Positions 10,214-19,469 are shown, numbered from the stretch's first letter. The stretch: 64,000 nt of DNA from Acuticoccus sp963704595 (GCA_963704595.1 OY969922.1:2108001-2172000), one strand, 5' to 3'. Program-made: numbers and translations. The notes: generated by a model from the sequence alone, not told the origin.

Positions 10214-10510
10214 ATGAGGAAAACGCTCAGCCTTCTTCTGGTTCTCCTGCTCTTTGCATGGCCTCCGGCGCTTTCGGCGCCGGCGGACGCGCAGGCGGCG
10301 TGCCTGAATCGGCAGGACCAGAGAGAAGCGATCAGCTCCGGCAAGGCGATCCGCCCGGCGGAGGTGCGCCAGAAGATCAGCGGGAAGGTTTTGCGTTTGC
10401 AATTGTGCCAGACAGCCGGTGGGCTCGTGTGGCAAGTGACGACGCTGCGGCTCAACGGCCGGGTCCTCGGACACGTGCTCGATGCCCGCAGCGGCCGAAC
10501 GATCCGCTGA
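10214..10510 (+). CDS. Small secreted protein upstream of a two-component system (PepSY-like)
   Basis: 98 aa with a clear signal peptide (RKTLSLLLVLLLFAWPPALS, cleavage near APADAQA). The mature part has two Cys (ACLNRQDQRE and LRLQLCQ) and a pattern AISSGKAIRPAEVRQKISGK followed by a short beta region (WQVTTLRLNGRVL), resembling single-domain PepSY-type periplasmic proteins often encoded next to OmpR-type regulators. It ends 13 nt before the response regulator start, so it is probably co-transcribed and may be a sensor accessory protein. Confidence 0.6.
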   Translation: MRKTLSLLLVLLLFAWPPALSAPADAQAACLNRQDQREAISSGKAIRPAEVRQKISGKVLRLQLCQTAGGLVWQVTTLRLNGRVLGHVLDARSGRTIR

Positions 10511-10523
10511 AGAAGGAAATACG

Positions 10524-11192
10524 ATGCGTCTGCTCGTCGTGGAAGATGACCGGGACTTGAACCGCCAGCTCTGTGAAGCGCTGAAGAAGGCCGACTTCGT
10601 GGTCGATACCGCCTTCGACGGGGAGGAGGGGCACTTCCTCGGCGATACCGAGCCTTACGATGCGGTGATCCTGGACCTTGGTCTTCCCGAGCTCGATGGC
10701 ATTTCGGTGCTCGAGCGCTGGCGGTCGGCGGAGCGGACGATGCCGGTTCTGGTTCTTACGGCGCGCGACCGCTGGAGCGACAAGGTCGCCGGGATTGACG
10801 CTGGCGCCGACGACTACGTGTCGAAGCCGTTCCACATGGAAGAAGTGCTGGCGCGGGTTCGTGCGCTGATCCGCCGTTCTGCGGGCGTCGCGAGCAACGA
10901 TTTCCGTTGCGGCCCAGTCCATCTCGACGCGCGGGCGAGCCGGGTGACGGTGGACGGGCAGCCCGTGAAGCTGACCTCCCACGAATATCGTGTGCTGGCT
11001 TACCTGATGCTGCATCAGGGGCGGATCGTCTCGCGGACCGAGCTCACCGAGCATCTCTACGATCAGGATTTCGATCGCGATTCCAACACGATCGAAGTGT
11101 TTGTCGGGCGGCTTCGCAAGAAGCTGCAGACGGATGTGATCGAGACCGTGCGGGGGCTCGGCTACCGGATCACGCCGCCCGCGAATGCCTAA
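10524..11192 (+). CDS. OmpR/PhoB-family response regulator
   Basis: 222 aa. Receiver domain with the acidic pair ED-D near the N-terminus, phospho-acceptor Asp51 (VILDLGLPELDG), conserved Thr (VLTARD) and Lys (YVSKPF). The C-terminal winged helix is of OmpR type (LTSHEYRVLAYLMLHQGRIV ... SNTIEVFVGRLRKKL). It resembles the PhoP/FeuP group of Rhizobiales, but the exact orthologue cannot be fixed from sequence alone. The ATG at 10524 follows AAGAAGGAAA, a good ribosome site. It overlaps the sensor kinase gene by 8 nt. Confidence 0.88.
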   Translation: MRLLVVEDDRDLNRQLCEALKKADFVVDTAFDGEEGHFLGDTEPYDAVILDLGLPELDGISVLERWRSAERTMPVLVLTARDRWSDKVAGIDAGADDYVSKPFHMEEVLARVRALIRRSAGVASNDFRCGPVHLDARASRVTVDGQPVKLTSHEYRVLAYLMLHQGRIVSRTELTEHLYDQDFDRDSNTIEVFVGRLRKKLQTDVIETVRGLGYRITPPANA

Positions 11193-12552
11193 GTCCCTCT
11201 CTGCGCGGCTGCTCCTCACGTCGCTCGTCTGGAGTGTCGTCGCCCTGATCGCGACCGGCGTCATCCTGTCGACCGCGTTCCGGGAAACGGTGGAGGAGCG
11301 GTTCGACGAGACGCTCAACGTCTACCTCTCGATCCTCATCGGGCAGCTCGCGGATCCGAGCACCGGGGCTGTCCAGCACACGATGCCGACGCTGGGCGAC
11401 CCGCGCTTCATGCTGCCGCTCTCCGGCTGGTACTGGACGGTACTGCAGGTCGATCCCGAGGAGGTGGTTCTCGCCTCCGACTCGCTCGCTGGCGACATTG
11501 TCGTCATCCCGGACGAGATGCGCGACCTCACGCCGGGGGTGCTCTACCAGGGGTACGTTACCGGGCCGACGAACGAATCGCTTCGGGTCGTCGCTCAGAA
11601 GATCGCCATCGAGGATAATCAGTGGCTGCTGGCGCTTGTAAGCGGCGACAGCTCGAGCATTTCCGAGGACACGGCCATTTTCGCCACGCGTCTTGCGATC
11701 TTCCTCGGCATTTTCGCGGCGATCCTAGTGTCGATCACGTTCATTCAGTGGCGGGTGAGCCTGCGGCCGTTGCGGCTTCTTCGCAAAGAGATCGATGCGG
11801 TGCAGGATGGCGCGGCGGCGCGCGTCGGGTCCGAGTATCCGCGCGAGATAGCGCCGATGGCGGAGGCGCTGAACACGCTCATCGACACCAACCGAGCGAC
11901 GCTAGAGCGCGCTCGGCGCCATGTCGGGAACCTCGCGCACGCGCTGAAGACGCCGCTCAGCGTGATGATGAACGATGCTGCGGCAGACAACGGCCCGCTG
12001 GCCCGCTCCGTCACCGAGCAGACGCAGATCATGCAGCGGCAGCTCCGCTACTATCTGGAGCGCGCCCAGATGGCGGCAAAAGAACGCATGATCGGCGCCT
12101 CGACCGACGTGGAGGATGCGCTGGAGCGGCTTTACCGCGCCATGTCCCGGCTTGGCGAGCGGCGCGGGATCGACGTGTCTCTCGAGATTTCGGAGCCTTT
12201 GAAGTTCGCCGGCGAGCGGCAGGACTTCGAAGAGATCGTCGGCAACCTTGTCGACAACGGACTGAAATGGGCACGGGCGCGAGTGTCGATCACCGTCGTT
12301 CCGGCCAAGACCACGCTGATGGGCCGCGCAAACATGATGCGGGTGACCATCGACGACGACGGGCCCGGCCTCACCGTCGAGCAGCGGCGGCAGGCGATGG
12401 CGCGGGGGCAGCGGCTCGACCAGTCTAAGCCCGGCAGCGGGCTCGGCCTCTCGATCGTCTCCGAACTCGTCGAGCTCTACGGCGGCACGCTGAACCTTGA
12501 AAGTTCGCCTCTGGGCGGACTAAGGGTGGTTATCACTCTGCCGCGCGGCTGA
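11185..12552 (+). CDS. Sensor histidine kinase, partner of the upstream response regulator
   Basis: 455 aa. Membrane helices at about 11-31 and 168-187 flank a periplasmic sensor domain of ~135 residues. A HAMP-like segment (LRPLRLLRKEIDAVQDG) leads to the dimerisation helix with His252 in NLAHALKTPLSV, then the ATPase domain with N box (EEIVGNLVDNGLKWA), G1 (DDDGPGL) and G2 (GSGLGLSIV). The H box lacks the usual HELRTPL form and has HALKTPL, as in PhoQ/FeuQ-like kinases. ATG overlaps the regulator stop by 8 nt. Confidence 0.88.
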   Translation: MPKSLSARLLLTSLVWSVVALIATGVILSTAFRETVEERFDETLNVYLSILIGQLADPSTGAVQHTMPTLGDPRFMLPLSGWYWTVLQVDPEEVVLASDSLAGDIVVIPDEMRDLTPGVLYQGYVTGPTNESLRVVAQKIAIEDNQWLLALVSGDSSSISEDTAIFATRLAIFLGIFAAILVSITFIQWRVSLRPLRLLRKEIDAVQDGAAARVGSEYPREIAPMAEALNTLIDTNRATLERARRHVGNLAHALKTPLSVMMNDAAADNGPLARSVTEQTQIMQRQLRYYLERAQMAAKERMIGASTDVEDALERLYRAMSRLGERRGIDVSLEISEPLKFAGERQDFEEIVGNLVDNGLKWARARVSITVVPAKTTLMGRANMMRVTIDDDGPGLTVEQRRQAMARGQRLDQSKPGSGLGLSIVSELVELYGGTLNLESSPLGGLRVVITLPRG

Positions 12553-12626
12553 CTCGCGGCGTGAGCGGCGCAGTGCAGTTGGCCCCATTCATGCCACGAC
12601 CATATTAGGCTGGCAGGCCGTGCGCT

Positions 12627-13061
12627 GTGCAAAATGCGGCGGCGCGAGAATGGGAGCCCAGATTGGCCACGAGATCCGGCATTCTCCTCCTCATCTTGCT
12701 TATGCTTCAAGGCTGCGGCGGTGTCGGCCTGTTCGGTGGGCACAGCGCCCCGCAGGTCGCCACCAACGGACCGATGGCGCCGCGGCCGTCGCCGATCGGC
12801 CTGTTCTCGGTGCTCGACAATGACGCGCAGGCCGCGGCGTTCGATGCGCAGCTCGAAGCGCTCGGCGCAGAGCGGGGCGGCGTTGCGGTGCTGTGGGAAG
12901 GCGGCGGCGCGAAGGGGTCGGTCACGCCGGGGCCGATGCATTCGGTGAATAGCCGCACCTGCCGGGACATCGTCCACGTCGCCGAAGTCGACCGGGACCG
13001 CATGCGCGGCCGTGTCACCCTGTGTCGCGGCAGAGACGGCACATGGGAGCCGCTCGGCTGA
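12627..13061 (+). CDS. Putative outer-membrane lipoprotein
   Basis: 144 aa from ATG 12627, or 132 aa from TTG 12663, which would place a shorter, more typical signal peptide (RSGILLLILLMLQGC) at the start. Lipobox L-M-L-Q-G-C. The C-terminal third has NSRTCRDIV ... GRVTLCRGRDGTWEPLG. The two-Cys plus terminal DG-W pattern recalls the RT0821/Lpp0805 surface-antigen family, although most of the glycine-zipper part seen there is missing. Function unknown. It sits alone between a kinase gene and valS. Confidence 0.6.
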   Translation: MQNAAAREWEPRLATRSGILLLILLMLQGCGGVGLFGGHSAPQVATNGPMAPRPSPIGLFSVLDNDAQAAAFDAQLEALGAERGGVAVLWEGGGAKGSVTPGPMHSVNSRTCRDIVHVAEVDRDRMRGRVTLCRGRDGTWEPLG

Positions 13062-13138
13062 CAGGGCCGATCCCCGCCGGTTGCGATTGACGGCGGTGGC
13101 AAAGGGGCCTTAGGCACACCGGTTCAAGGGTGTGCATG

Positions 13139-15931
13139 ATGTTCGACAAGACTTACGACGCTTCTGACATAGAGCCGCGGATCCGCGACGTCTGGGAGAG
13201 CGCCGACGCCTTCAAGGCGGGCGCCGGTGCCGCACGCGATGCGGAGACCTACTGCATCGTGATCCCGCCGCCCAACGTGACGGGCTCGCTCCATATCGGG
13301 CATGCGCTCAACAACACCCTCCAGGACATTCTGATCCGCTACCACCGGATGAAGGGGCTCGACGTCCTCTGGCAGCCGGGCACGGACCATGCTGGCATCG
13401 CGACGCAGATGGTGGTGGAGCGGCAGCTCGCCGCTGCCGGCGAGCCCGGCCGTCGCGAGATGGGCCGCGAGGCGTTCCTCGAGCGGGTCTGGCAGTGGAA
13501 GTCCGAATCCGGCGGCGCGATCAAGTCGCAGCTCGACCGGCTGGGTGCGTCGTGCGACTGGTCGCGCGAGCGCTTCACCATGGACGAGGGGCTTTCGGAA
13601 GCCGTCCTCGCCGTCTTCGTTCGCCTCCACAAGCAGGGCCTCATCTACCGTGACAAGCGGTTGGTCAATTGGGACCCTGCGCTGCGCACCGCGATCTCCG
13701 ACCTCGAGGTGGAATCGAAGGAAGTGAAGGGCGAGCTCGTCCACTTTCGATATCCCCTCGCGGACGCAACGTTCGATCCCGAAGACCCGTCGACCTTCAT
13801 CGTCGTCGCGACCACGCGTCCCGAGACGATGCTCGGCGACACCGCTGTCGCGGTCCACCCCGACGACGAGCGCTACCGCGCGCTGGTCGGCAAGGAGGTG
13901 GTCCTGCCGCTGGTCGGCCGCCGCATTCCCATCGTTGCCGACTACTACTCCGACCCCGAGAAGGGCTCGGGCGCGGTGAAGATCACCCCCGCGCACGACT
14001 TCAACGACTTCGAGGTCGGCAAGCGGCACAAGCTCCCCCTCATCAATGTCCTCGATGCCGATGCCGCGATCCGTCTCGACGGCAATGCGGAGTTCCTCGA
14101 CGGGCTCGACGTGGCGGCACTTGCCGGCCTTATTGCCGAGGTCGAGGGCAAGGACCGCTATGCCGTGCGCAAGTGGATCAAGGCGGCGATGGAGGAGGGC
14201 GGCTACCTCGACAAGGTGGAAGCCAACGTCCACCAGGTGCCGTACGGCGACCGCAGCGGCGTCGCCGTCGAGCCGTTCCTCACCGATCAGTGGTACGTCA
14301 ACGCCAAGCGGCTCGCCGAGCCGGCGCTAGCTGCCGTTCGCGACGGGCGGACGAAGTTCGTGCCCGAGAACTGGACGAAGACCTATTACGACTGGATGGA
14401 GAACATCCAGCCCTGGTGCGTCTCGCGCCAGCTCTGGTGGGGCCACCAGATCCCCGCGTGGTACGGGCCGGATGGCAAGATTTTCGTCGAGCGCTCCGAG
14501 AAGGAAGTCCGCACCAACGCGGAGGTGCACTACGGCCACGCGGTGACGTTCGCGACCCGTGACGACGCGCTCGCCTCCTGGGAAGCGCCGGAGGAGGGGA
14601 CCACCATCCTCTACCGCGACGAGGACGTGCTCGACACGTGGTTCTCGTCCGCGCTGTGGCCGTTCTCCACGCTCGGCTGGCCCGACCGCACGCCCGAGCT
14701 GCGCAAGTATTATCCCACCAGCGTCCTCTCCACAGGCTTCGACATCATCTTCTTCTGGGTCGCCCGGATGATGATGATGGGGATGCACTTCCTCAATCAG
14801 GTGCCGTTCGACACCGTCTACATCCACGCGCTCGTCAGGGACGAGAAGGGCGCGAAGATGTCGAAGTCGAAGGGCAACGTCGTCGATCCGCTGGAGCTCG
14901 CCGACGAGTTCGGCGCCGATGCGCTGCGCTTCACGCTGGCCGCGATGGCCGCCCAGGGCCGCGACGTGAAGATCGCCAAGGCCCGCGTGCAGGGCTACCG
15001 CAACTTCGCGACCAAGCTCTGGAACGCGACGCGGTTCGCGCAGATGAACGAGTGCAAGCTCGTCAATGGCTTCGATCCGGACAAGGCGCAGACGACGCTG
15101 GTGCGCTGGATCCTCACCGAGGCGAGCCGGACGGAGGCCGAAGTGCGCGGCGCGATCGAAGCCTACCGCTTCAACGATGCGGCCGCGTCCGTCTACCGGT
15201 TCACCTGGAACACCTTCTGCGACTGGTATCTGGAGCTCGTGAAGCCGGTCCTCCTCGGGCCGGACGGCCCGGAGAAGACCGAGACGCGCAACGCGACCGC
15301 TGCCGTCATCGACCAGATCCTGAAGCTCCTCCACCCCTTCATGCCCTTCCTCACCGAGGAGCTCTGGGCCGCGACGGCCGAAAACGCCGGGATCAAGCGG
15401 GACCGCCTGCTGATCCACGCCCCGTGGCCGACTGCGACGTTCGAGGATGCAGGCGCTGCCGGGGAGATCAACTTCATCGTCGATCTCATCGCGACCGTCC
15501 GTTCGGTGCGGGCCGAAAGCAACGTGCCCGCGGCGGTCGAGGCGCCGATCGTGGTCGTCGGCGGGTCGTCCGACCATGAGGCATGGCTGAACCGGCATGA
15601 GGCGGCGATCCGGCGGCTCGCGAGGGCTTCGGCCGTGGAAACTGCGGACTTTGCCCCGCCGAACGCCGCGCAGGCGGTGGTGGGAGACGTCGTCGCCTGC
15701 ATCCCGCTGGAGGGCATCGTCGACCTCGACGCGGAGCGGGCCCGGCTTGCCAAGGAAGCCTCCCGGCTCGAAAAGGAGTTGGGGAAGATCGACGGGCGCC
15801 TTTCCAACCCGCGGTTCATGGAAAAGGCCGACACCGACACGATCGAGGAGCAGCGGGAGAAGCGGGACGACACGGCCGCCCGTCTCCAGAAGGTAAACGC
15901 CGCGATCGATCGGTTGGACCCCGCCCAATAA
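13139..15931 (+). CDS. valS: Valyl-tRNA synthetase
   Basis: 930 aa, unbroken. It charges tRNA-Val. Class I signature HIGH appears as PPPNVTGSLHIGHALNNT near residue 40, and KMSKS as GAKMSKSKGNV near residue 575. Between them lies the CP1 editing domain (TTRPETMLGDTAV). The C-terminal tRNA-binding coiled coil is present (LAKEASRLEKELGKIDGRL). The ribosome site AAGGG at 13126-13130 fits ATG 13139 best (8-nt spacing); ATG 13136 is adjacent. Confidence 0.95.
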   Translation: MFDKTYDASDIEPRIRDVWESADAFKAGAGAARDAETYCIVIPPPNVTGSLHIGHALNNTLQDILIRYHRMKGLDVLWQPGTDHAGIATQMVVERQLAAAGEPGRREMGREAFLERVWQWKSESGGAIKSQLDRLGASCDWSRERFTMDEGLSEAVLAVFVRLHKQGLIYRDKRLVNWDPALRTAISDLEVESKEVKGELVHFRYPLADATFDPEDPSTFIVVATTRPETMLGDTAVAVHPDDERYRALVGKEVVLPLVGRRIPIVADYYSDPEKGSGAVKITPAHDFNDFEVGKRHKLPLINVLDADAAIRLDGNAEFLDGLDVAALAGLIAEVEGKDRYAVRKWIKAAMEEGGYLDKVEANVHQVPYGDRSGVAVEPFLTDQWYVNAKRLAEPALAAVRDGRTKFVPENWTKTYYDWMENIQPWCVSRQLWWGHQIPAWYGPDGKIFVERSEKEVRTNAEVHYGHAVTFATRDDALASWEAPEEGTTILYRDEDVLDTWFSSALWPFSTLGWPDRTPELRKYYPTSVLSTGFDIIFFWVARMMMMGMHFLNQVPFDTVYIHALVRDEKGAKMSKSKGNVVDPLELADEFGADALRFTLAAMAAQGRDVKIAKARVQGYRNFATKLWNATRFAQMNECKLVNGFDPDKAQTTLVRWILTEASRTEAEVRGAIEAYRFNDAAASVYRFTWNTFCDWYLELVKPVLLGPDGPEKTETRNATAAVIDQILKLLHPFMPFLTEELWAATAENAGIKRDRLLIHAPWPTATFEDAGAAGEINFIVDLIATVRSVRAESNVPAAVEAPIVVVGGSSDHEAWLNRHEAAIRRLARASAVETADFAPPNAAQAVVGDVVACIPLEGIVDLDAERARLAKEASRLEKELGKIDGRLSNPRFMEKADTDTIEEQREKRDDTAARLQKVNAAIDRLDPAQ

Positions 15932-15988
15932 GTTGGGTAATGAGGCCGTGACCGGTCCGAGCGCCGGGCCGACAGAGTTGGAGTTTCG

Positions 15989-16744
15989 ATGCAAGTCGCG
16001 ACCGAGCAGAAGTGGTCGAGCGCCACATATTCGAAGAACGCTCGCTTCGTCAGTGATCTGGGCGCCAACGTTTTCGAGCTCCTGGCGCCCCGGCCCGGCG
16101 AGCGGATCCTTGATCTCGGCTGCGGCGACGGTGTCCTCACCAAGCGGATCGCCGATGCCGGAGCGTCCGTCCTCGGCGTCGACACCAGCGACGACTTCGT
16201 CGCCAGCACCCGCGCCCTCGGCATCGATGCCGAGGTGATGAGCGGCGAGGCGCTGACGTTCGACAGCGAGTTCGACGCCGTGTTCTCCAACGCCGCGCTC
16301 CACTGGATGACGAACGCCAATGCGGTGATCGCCGGTGTTCACCGCGCGCTGAAGCCGGGCGGCCGGTTCGTCGCGGAGTTCGGCGGCCACGGCAACGTCG
16401 CGGCCATCGTCACGGCTCTGCGGGCGCTGGCCGACCGCTACGGTATCGACGACAAGCTCGCCCATCCGTGGTTTTTCCCGACGCCGGACCAGTATTCCGA
16501 GATGCTGGAGGAGGCGGGCTTTACCGTGGAGCGTGCAGCACTGATCCCCCGGCCGACCCACCTTCCGAGCGGACTCACCGGCTGGATCGAGACGTTCCGC
16601 GCGCCGTTCTTCCATGCCGCCGGCTCGCGCGCTGACCGGGTGCTGCACGAACTGGAAGCTTTGCTCTCACCTTCGCTGCGGGACTACAAGGGCGAGTGGA
16701 CCGCGGACTACGTCCGGCTGCGCTTCGTCGCGCACAAGTCATGA
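15989..16744 (+). CDS. SAM-dependent methyltransferase, trans-aconitate methyltransferase-like
   Basis: 251 aa class I methyltransferase. Motif I is ILDLGCGDGVLTKRI at about residue 40, the acidic end of beta2 is VLGVDTSDDF, and motif IV-like sequence FDAVFSNAALHWM follows. The N-terminal WSSATYSKNARFVSDLG and the length are those of Tam-like methyltransferases common in Rhizobiales. The substrate cannot be told from sequence. Its stop overlaps the DUF2155 start (ATGATG), suggesting coupled translation. Confidence 0.82.
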   Translation: MQVATEQKWSSATYSKNARFVSDLGANVFELLAPRPGERILDLGCGDGVLTKRIADAGASVLGVDTSDDFVASTRALGIDAEVMSGEALTFDSEFDAVFSNAALHWMTNANAVIAGVHRALKPGGRFVAEFGGHGNVAAIVTALRALADRYGIDDKLAHPWFFPTPDQYSEMLEEAGFTVERAALIPRPTHLPSGLTGWIETFRAPFFHAAGSRADRVLHELEALLSPSLRDYKGEWTADYVRLRFVAHKS

Positions 16745-17268
16745 TGCGGCGTTTCACAATAGCGGCTGCGCTGGGGCTGTTCGCCGCCGGTGCCTCGGCG
16801 GCACCTATCGAGAACCCGATCGCGACCTTCTCCGGCCTCGACAAGGTCACCGGGCGGATCATCTCGTTCGACGTCTATGTCAACGAGACGGTGCAGTTCG
16901 GCGCCCTGCGCGTCACGCCGCGGACCTGCCAGACCCAGCCGCCCACCGAGGAGCCGAACACCATGGTGTTCGCCGAAGTGGACGAGATCACACTGGATTC
17001 CAAGATCCGGCGCATCTTCACGGGCTGGATGTTCGCCGCGAGCCCCGGCCTCAACGCCGTGGAGCACCCGGTCTACGACGTCTGGCTGAAAGGCTGCGCG
17101 GTCCGCTCCGACATCGCGCCGCCCGCAGGCTTTAACGAGGAGAAGTACGCGCAGGACGAGATGGGCGTGCTCGAGCGTCCGGAGGGCTGGTTCCCGCTGC
17201 CGCCCCGCCGCCCGTTCCGCGCTCCCGTGGTGGAAGAAGTCGCCGATCCCGACCTGATCGAGGACTAG
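16741..17268 (+). CDS. DUF2155 domain-containing secreted protein
   Basis: 175 aa with a signal peptide (RRFTIAAALGLFAAGASA-AP). The DUF2155 core is recognisable: ATFSGLDKVTGRI near the mature N-terminus, RVTPRTCQTQPPTEEPNT, and IFTGWMFAASPGLNAVEHP ending in WLKGC. The two Cys probably form a disulfide. DUF2155 proteins are nearly universal in alphaproteobacteria and sit in the envelope; their role is not established. ATG 16741 and ATG 16744 are both possible. An intrinsic terminator follows 27 nt after the stop. Confidence 0.87.
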   Translation: MMRRFTIAAALGLFAAGASAAPIENPIATFSGLDKVTGRIISFDVYVNETVQFGALRVTPRTCQTQPPTEEPNTMVFAEVDEITLDSKIRRIFTGWMFAASPGLNAVEHPVYDVWLKGCAVRSDIAPPAGFNEEKYAQDEMGVLERPEGWFPLPPRRPFRAPVVEEVADPDLIED

Positions 17269-17295
17269 GCGTCAGCCGACACCGGACAAAACAAT

Positions 17296-17323
17296 GCCCC
17301 CGCTGGACTGATCCGGCGGGGGC
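17296..17323 (+). terminator. Intrinsic terminator after the DUF2155 gene
   Basis: GCCCCCGC (17296-17303) pairs with GCGGGGGC (17316-17323) around a 12-nt loop, followed by TTGTAT. The U tract is weak but the stem is perfect. Confidence 0.7.
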
Positions 17324-17342
17324 TTGTATCTGGTGGTCGTTC

Positions 17343-17416
17343 GCGGGTGTAGCTCAATGGTAGAGCAGCAGCCTTCCAAGCTGAGGACGAGGGTTCGATT
17401 CCCTTCACCCGCTCCA
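17343..17416 (+). tRNA. tRNA-Gly (anticodon TCC)
   Basis: 74 nt including an encoded CCA. Acceptor stem GCGGGTG/CACCCGC with discriminator T, D arm GCTCAATGGTAGAGC, anticodon loop CTTCCAA giving TCC, and T arm GAGGG-TTCGATT-CCCTT. Reads GGA (and other GGN) codons. One mismatch (G-A) closes the top of the anticodon stem. Confidence 0.95.
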
Positions 17417-17452
17417 GACCTTTCCCGACATTCGCCTGATCGACGCGGGGTG

Positions 17453-17472
17453 GGGCAGCCCGAAGGCTGCCC
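17453..17472. terminator. Perfect hairpin between convergent tRNA-Gly and glsB-like genes
   Basis: GGGCAGCC (17453-17460) and GGCTGCCC (17465-17472) form an 8-bp stem with a CGAA loop. There is no T tract on either side, so it may be a weak bidirectional terminator or an RNA 3'-end stabiliser. Confidence 0.4.
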
Positions 17473-17484
17473 GCTGACGGACCT

Positions 17485-17742
17485 CTAGCGTCCGCGGATC
17501 GCGCGGGTGACGCCGATGAGAAGGCAGGCCCCGATGATGCCGGCGATCAGGTAGGCGATCCAGCCGTAGCCGATCTGGATGTCGAGCAGGGCGAGAAGGA
17601 AGTTCAGCACCGCCGCACCGATGATGCCGAGGATGATGTTGCCGAACAGCCCGATGTCGGACTTCATCAGCTTCTCGGCGATCCAGCCTGCCAGTGCGCC
17701 CACGATGATGGCCGTCAGCCAGCCCACTCCGTTCAGATCCAT
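17485..17742 (-). CDS. GlsB/YeaQ/YmgE-family small membrane protein
   Basis: 85 aa with three predicted membrane helices and the transglycosylase-associated (PF04226) signature: WLTAIIVGALAGWIAEKLMK, then GLFGNIILGIIGAAV and a final glycine-rich helix. The family is induced by stress in several bacteria; its biochemical role is not settled. The start MDLNGVGW is chosen because the residues upstream of it in the same frame do not look coding. Confidence 0.85.
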   Translation of the reverse strand: MDLNGVGWLTAIIVGALAGWIAEKLMKSDIGLFGNIILGIIGAAVLNFLLALLDIQIGYGWIAYLIAGIIGACLLIGVTRAIRGR

Positions 17743-17865
17743 TCTGTCGCTCCGTCGCGTTGTTGTTGCTCGCAGCGTGCCCGAATGGATAACGCCGCCC
17801 GTCCGCAAACGCAGTTCGGCGCAAAGATGTTTCATGCGGCCGGAAAACAGTTTCCCCGGTCGGAC

Positions 17866-18771
17866 CTACACCGCCGGCGTCGTCCGCACCGGGGCGCGCT
17901 CCACGGCATACTCGAGCCGCTCGCTCTCCGGCTCCTGCACGCTGCAGCCGAGGCCGATGACGCCGCTGCCCGACAGCGGCACGCTGGTGCGCCGCACGCG
18001 GACCTCGACGTTGCCGTCGGGCGAGACGAAGCTGCCGTAGGACGACCGGTCCGTCAGCATCGCCACGCCGTCGCGCACATGGATCAGCGCGTGACGCCGC
18101 GAGACCCACTGGCAGGCGACCACGATGTCGACGTCCGCCGAGCGGCCAACGGAAACGCTTTCCGCCTCGCCGACCTCCCACTTCATCCCCCCGTAGGAGA
18201 GCGAGAGGCAGACCTCCACGCGCGGCTTGGGCGAGAGGAGGTGCCCCGGAAGCTGGGTCATCCACTGCGAGCCCATCGCATCGTAGGCGTAGACCTCGAT
18301 CGGCTCGGCCTTCCCCTTGAAATGGAACGAGCGAAGCGGGCGGAAGCTGGCGCGGCTTGAATCCGACAGTTGCGAGACGACCGCGGTCGACGCCAGCGCC
18401 TCGTTGGTGTTCGCGATCGCCGCGAGGCGGTAGGTGACGTTGATGCAGTCGCCGAAGATCGATTCGCGCGCGACGATGGCTTCGCCGGCATGGAGGGCCA
18501 CGTGGAGCGCCACGCTGCTCGTCGACGCGGCCTCCAGCATCGCCTCCGCTGCCGCAGCGGCGTGGTCAGCCTCGTCGAAGACGCACAGCACATCGTCGCC
18601 GCGGGACTGGACGAACCTGCCGCCGGCATCCTCGGCGGCAGCGCGCAGGCGATCGAGCATGGCCGCGATCGTGGCGAACGCTTCCGTGTTTCCGAGGCGC
18701 TCGTAAAGCTCCACGCTCGCCGTGACATCGGCGACGAGAACGATCACCTCGTTAACGGTCTGGTCCGACAC
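17866..18771 (-). CDS. Class III adenylate/guanylate cyclase with C-terminal FHA domain
   Basis: 301 aa, soluble. The cyclase domain fills about residues 8-170: metal Asp15 in VLVADVTASVELYERLG, second metal Asp in SRGDDVLCVFD, and IFGDCINVTYRLAAIA near the transition-state Asn/Arg region. FHA follows at about 190-270: VGRSADVDIVV, SRRHALIHV, and SSYGSFVS in the place of the usual NGT loop. It probably couples a phosphothreonine signal to cyclic-nucleotide synthesis. It is transcribed away from tRNA-Trp. Confidence 0.83.
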   Translation of the reverse strand: MSDQTVNEVIVLVADVTASVELYERLGNTEAFATIAAMLDRLRAAAEDAGGRFVQSRGDDVLCVFDEADHAAAAAEAMLEAASTSSVALHVALHAGEAIVARESIFGDCINVTYRLAAIANTNEALASTAVVSQLSDSSRASFRPLRSFHFKGKAEPIEVYAYDAMGSQWMTQLPGHLLSPKPRVEVCLSLSYGGMKWEVGEAESVSVGRSADVDIVVACQWVSRRHALIHVRDGVAMLTDRSSYGSFVSPDGNVEVRVRRTSVPLSGSGVIGLGCSVQEPESERLEYAVERAPVRTTPAV

Positions 18772-18977
18772 GTCGTGGGTCTCCGGACAATTGCGAAGGA
18801 TAAGCCCCTATAAAGCGTCGGGGACATTCGCGAAAGCATCGCAGATTGAAACAATTGGTCAAATTGCGAGCAAAATCTTGTTAAATCGCCCTCTCGTCGG
18901 CCGGTGGACGGCAGATCCGATCCGGTGCTGGAAAGGGTTGCAGGCCGTCGCAATCGGCCTTAAGGGGACGGGGCCGT

Positions 18978-19053
<76 letters not shown>

Positions 19054-19133
19054 GCATGCCGCCGGGCGCTGCGTGCGGGACGCACGGGATGAGCGCAGAC
19101 GGCGATGGTTCCACGGCTATTCGAAATTTTTGC

Positions 19134-19162
19134 TTGCAGAAAGCGGCGGCGATTGTTAGCTA
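19134..19162 (+). promoter_or_regulatory. Possible promoter for secE-nusG
   Basis: TTGCAG (19134-19139), 17-nt spacer, TAGCTA (19157-19162), about 120 nt upstream of secE. A reasonable but not consensus sigma-70-type match; the operon could also be read through from trnW. Confidence 0.35.
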
Positions 19163-19283
19163 CCGATCTTGACATCGGCGCAACAGGGTCAGTGCGCCCG
19201 AGATCGTTCAAGTCAGATATGGTCTTTCGCCTTGCGATGGTTTTATCGCAGGGCTTGGCTCGTCTGAGGGTTATGGGGTCCCA

Positions 19284-19469
19284 GTGGCGACAAATCCGTT
19301 TCAGTTCATCCAGGAAGTCCGCCAGGAGACCCGCAAGGTCGTCTGGCCGACCCGGCGCGAGACGATCATCACGACCATCATGGTGTTCATGATGTGCGCG
19401 TTCGCCTCGATCTTCTTCTTCCTGGTGGATCGTATTCTGGGTCTTGGCATCGGTCTGATCCTGGGTTGA
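19284..19469 (+). CDS. secE: Preprotein translocase subunit SecE
   Basis: 61 aa from a GTG start, the single-helix short form of SecE usual in alphaproteobacteria. The amphipathic N-terminal helix holds the diagnostic FIQEVRQETRKVVWPTRRE, followed by one membrane helix (IMVFMMCAFASIFFFLVD). It clamps SecY in the SecYEG channel; SecY is encoded at 50.1 kb. It is followed 58 nt later by nusG, the universal secE-nusG pair. Confidence 0.95.
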   Translation: MATNPFQFIQEVRQETRKVVWPTRRETIITTIMVFMMCAFASIFFFLVDRILGLGIGLILG

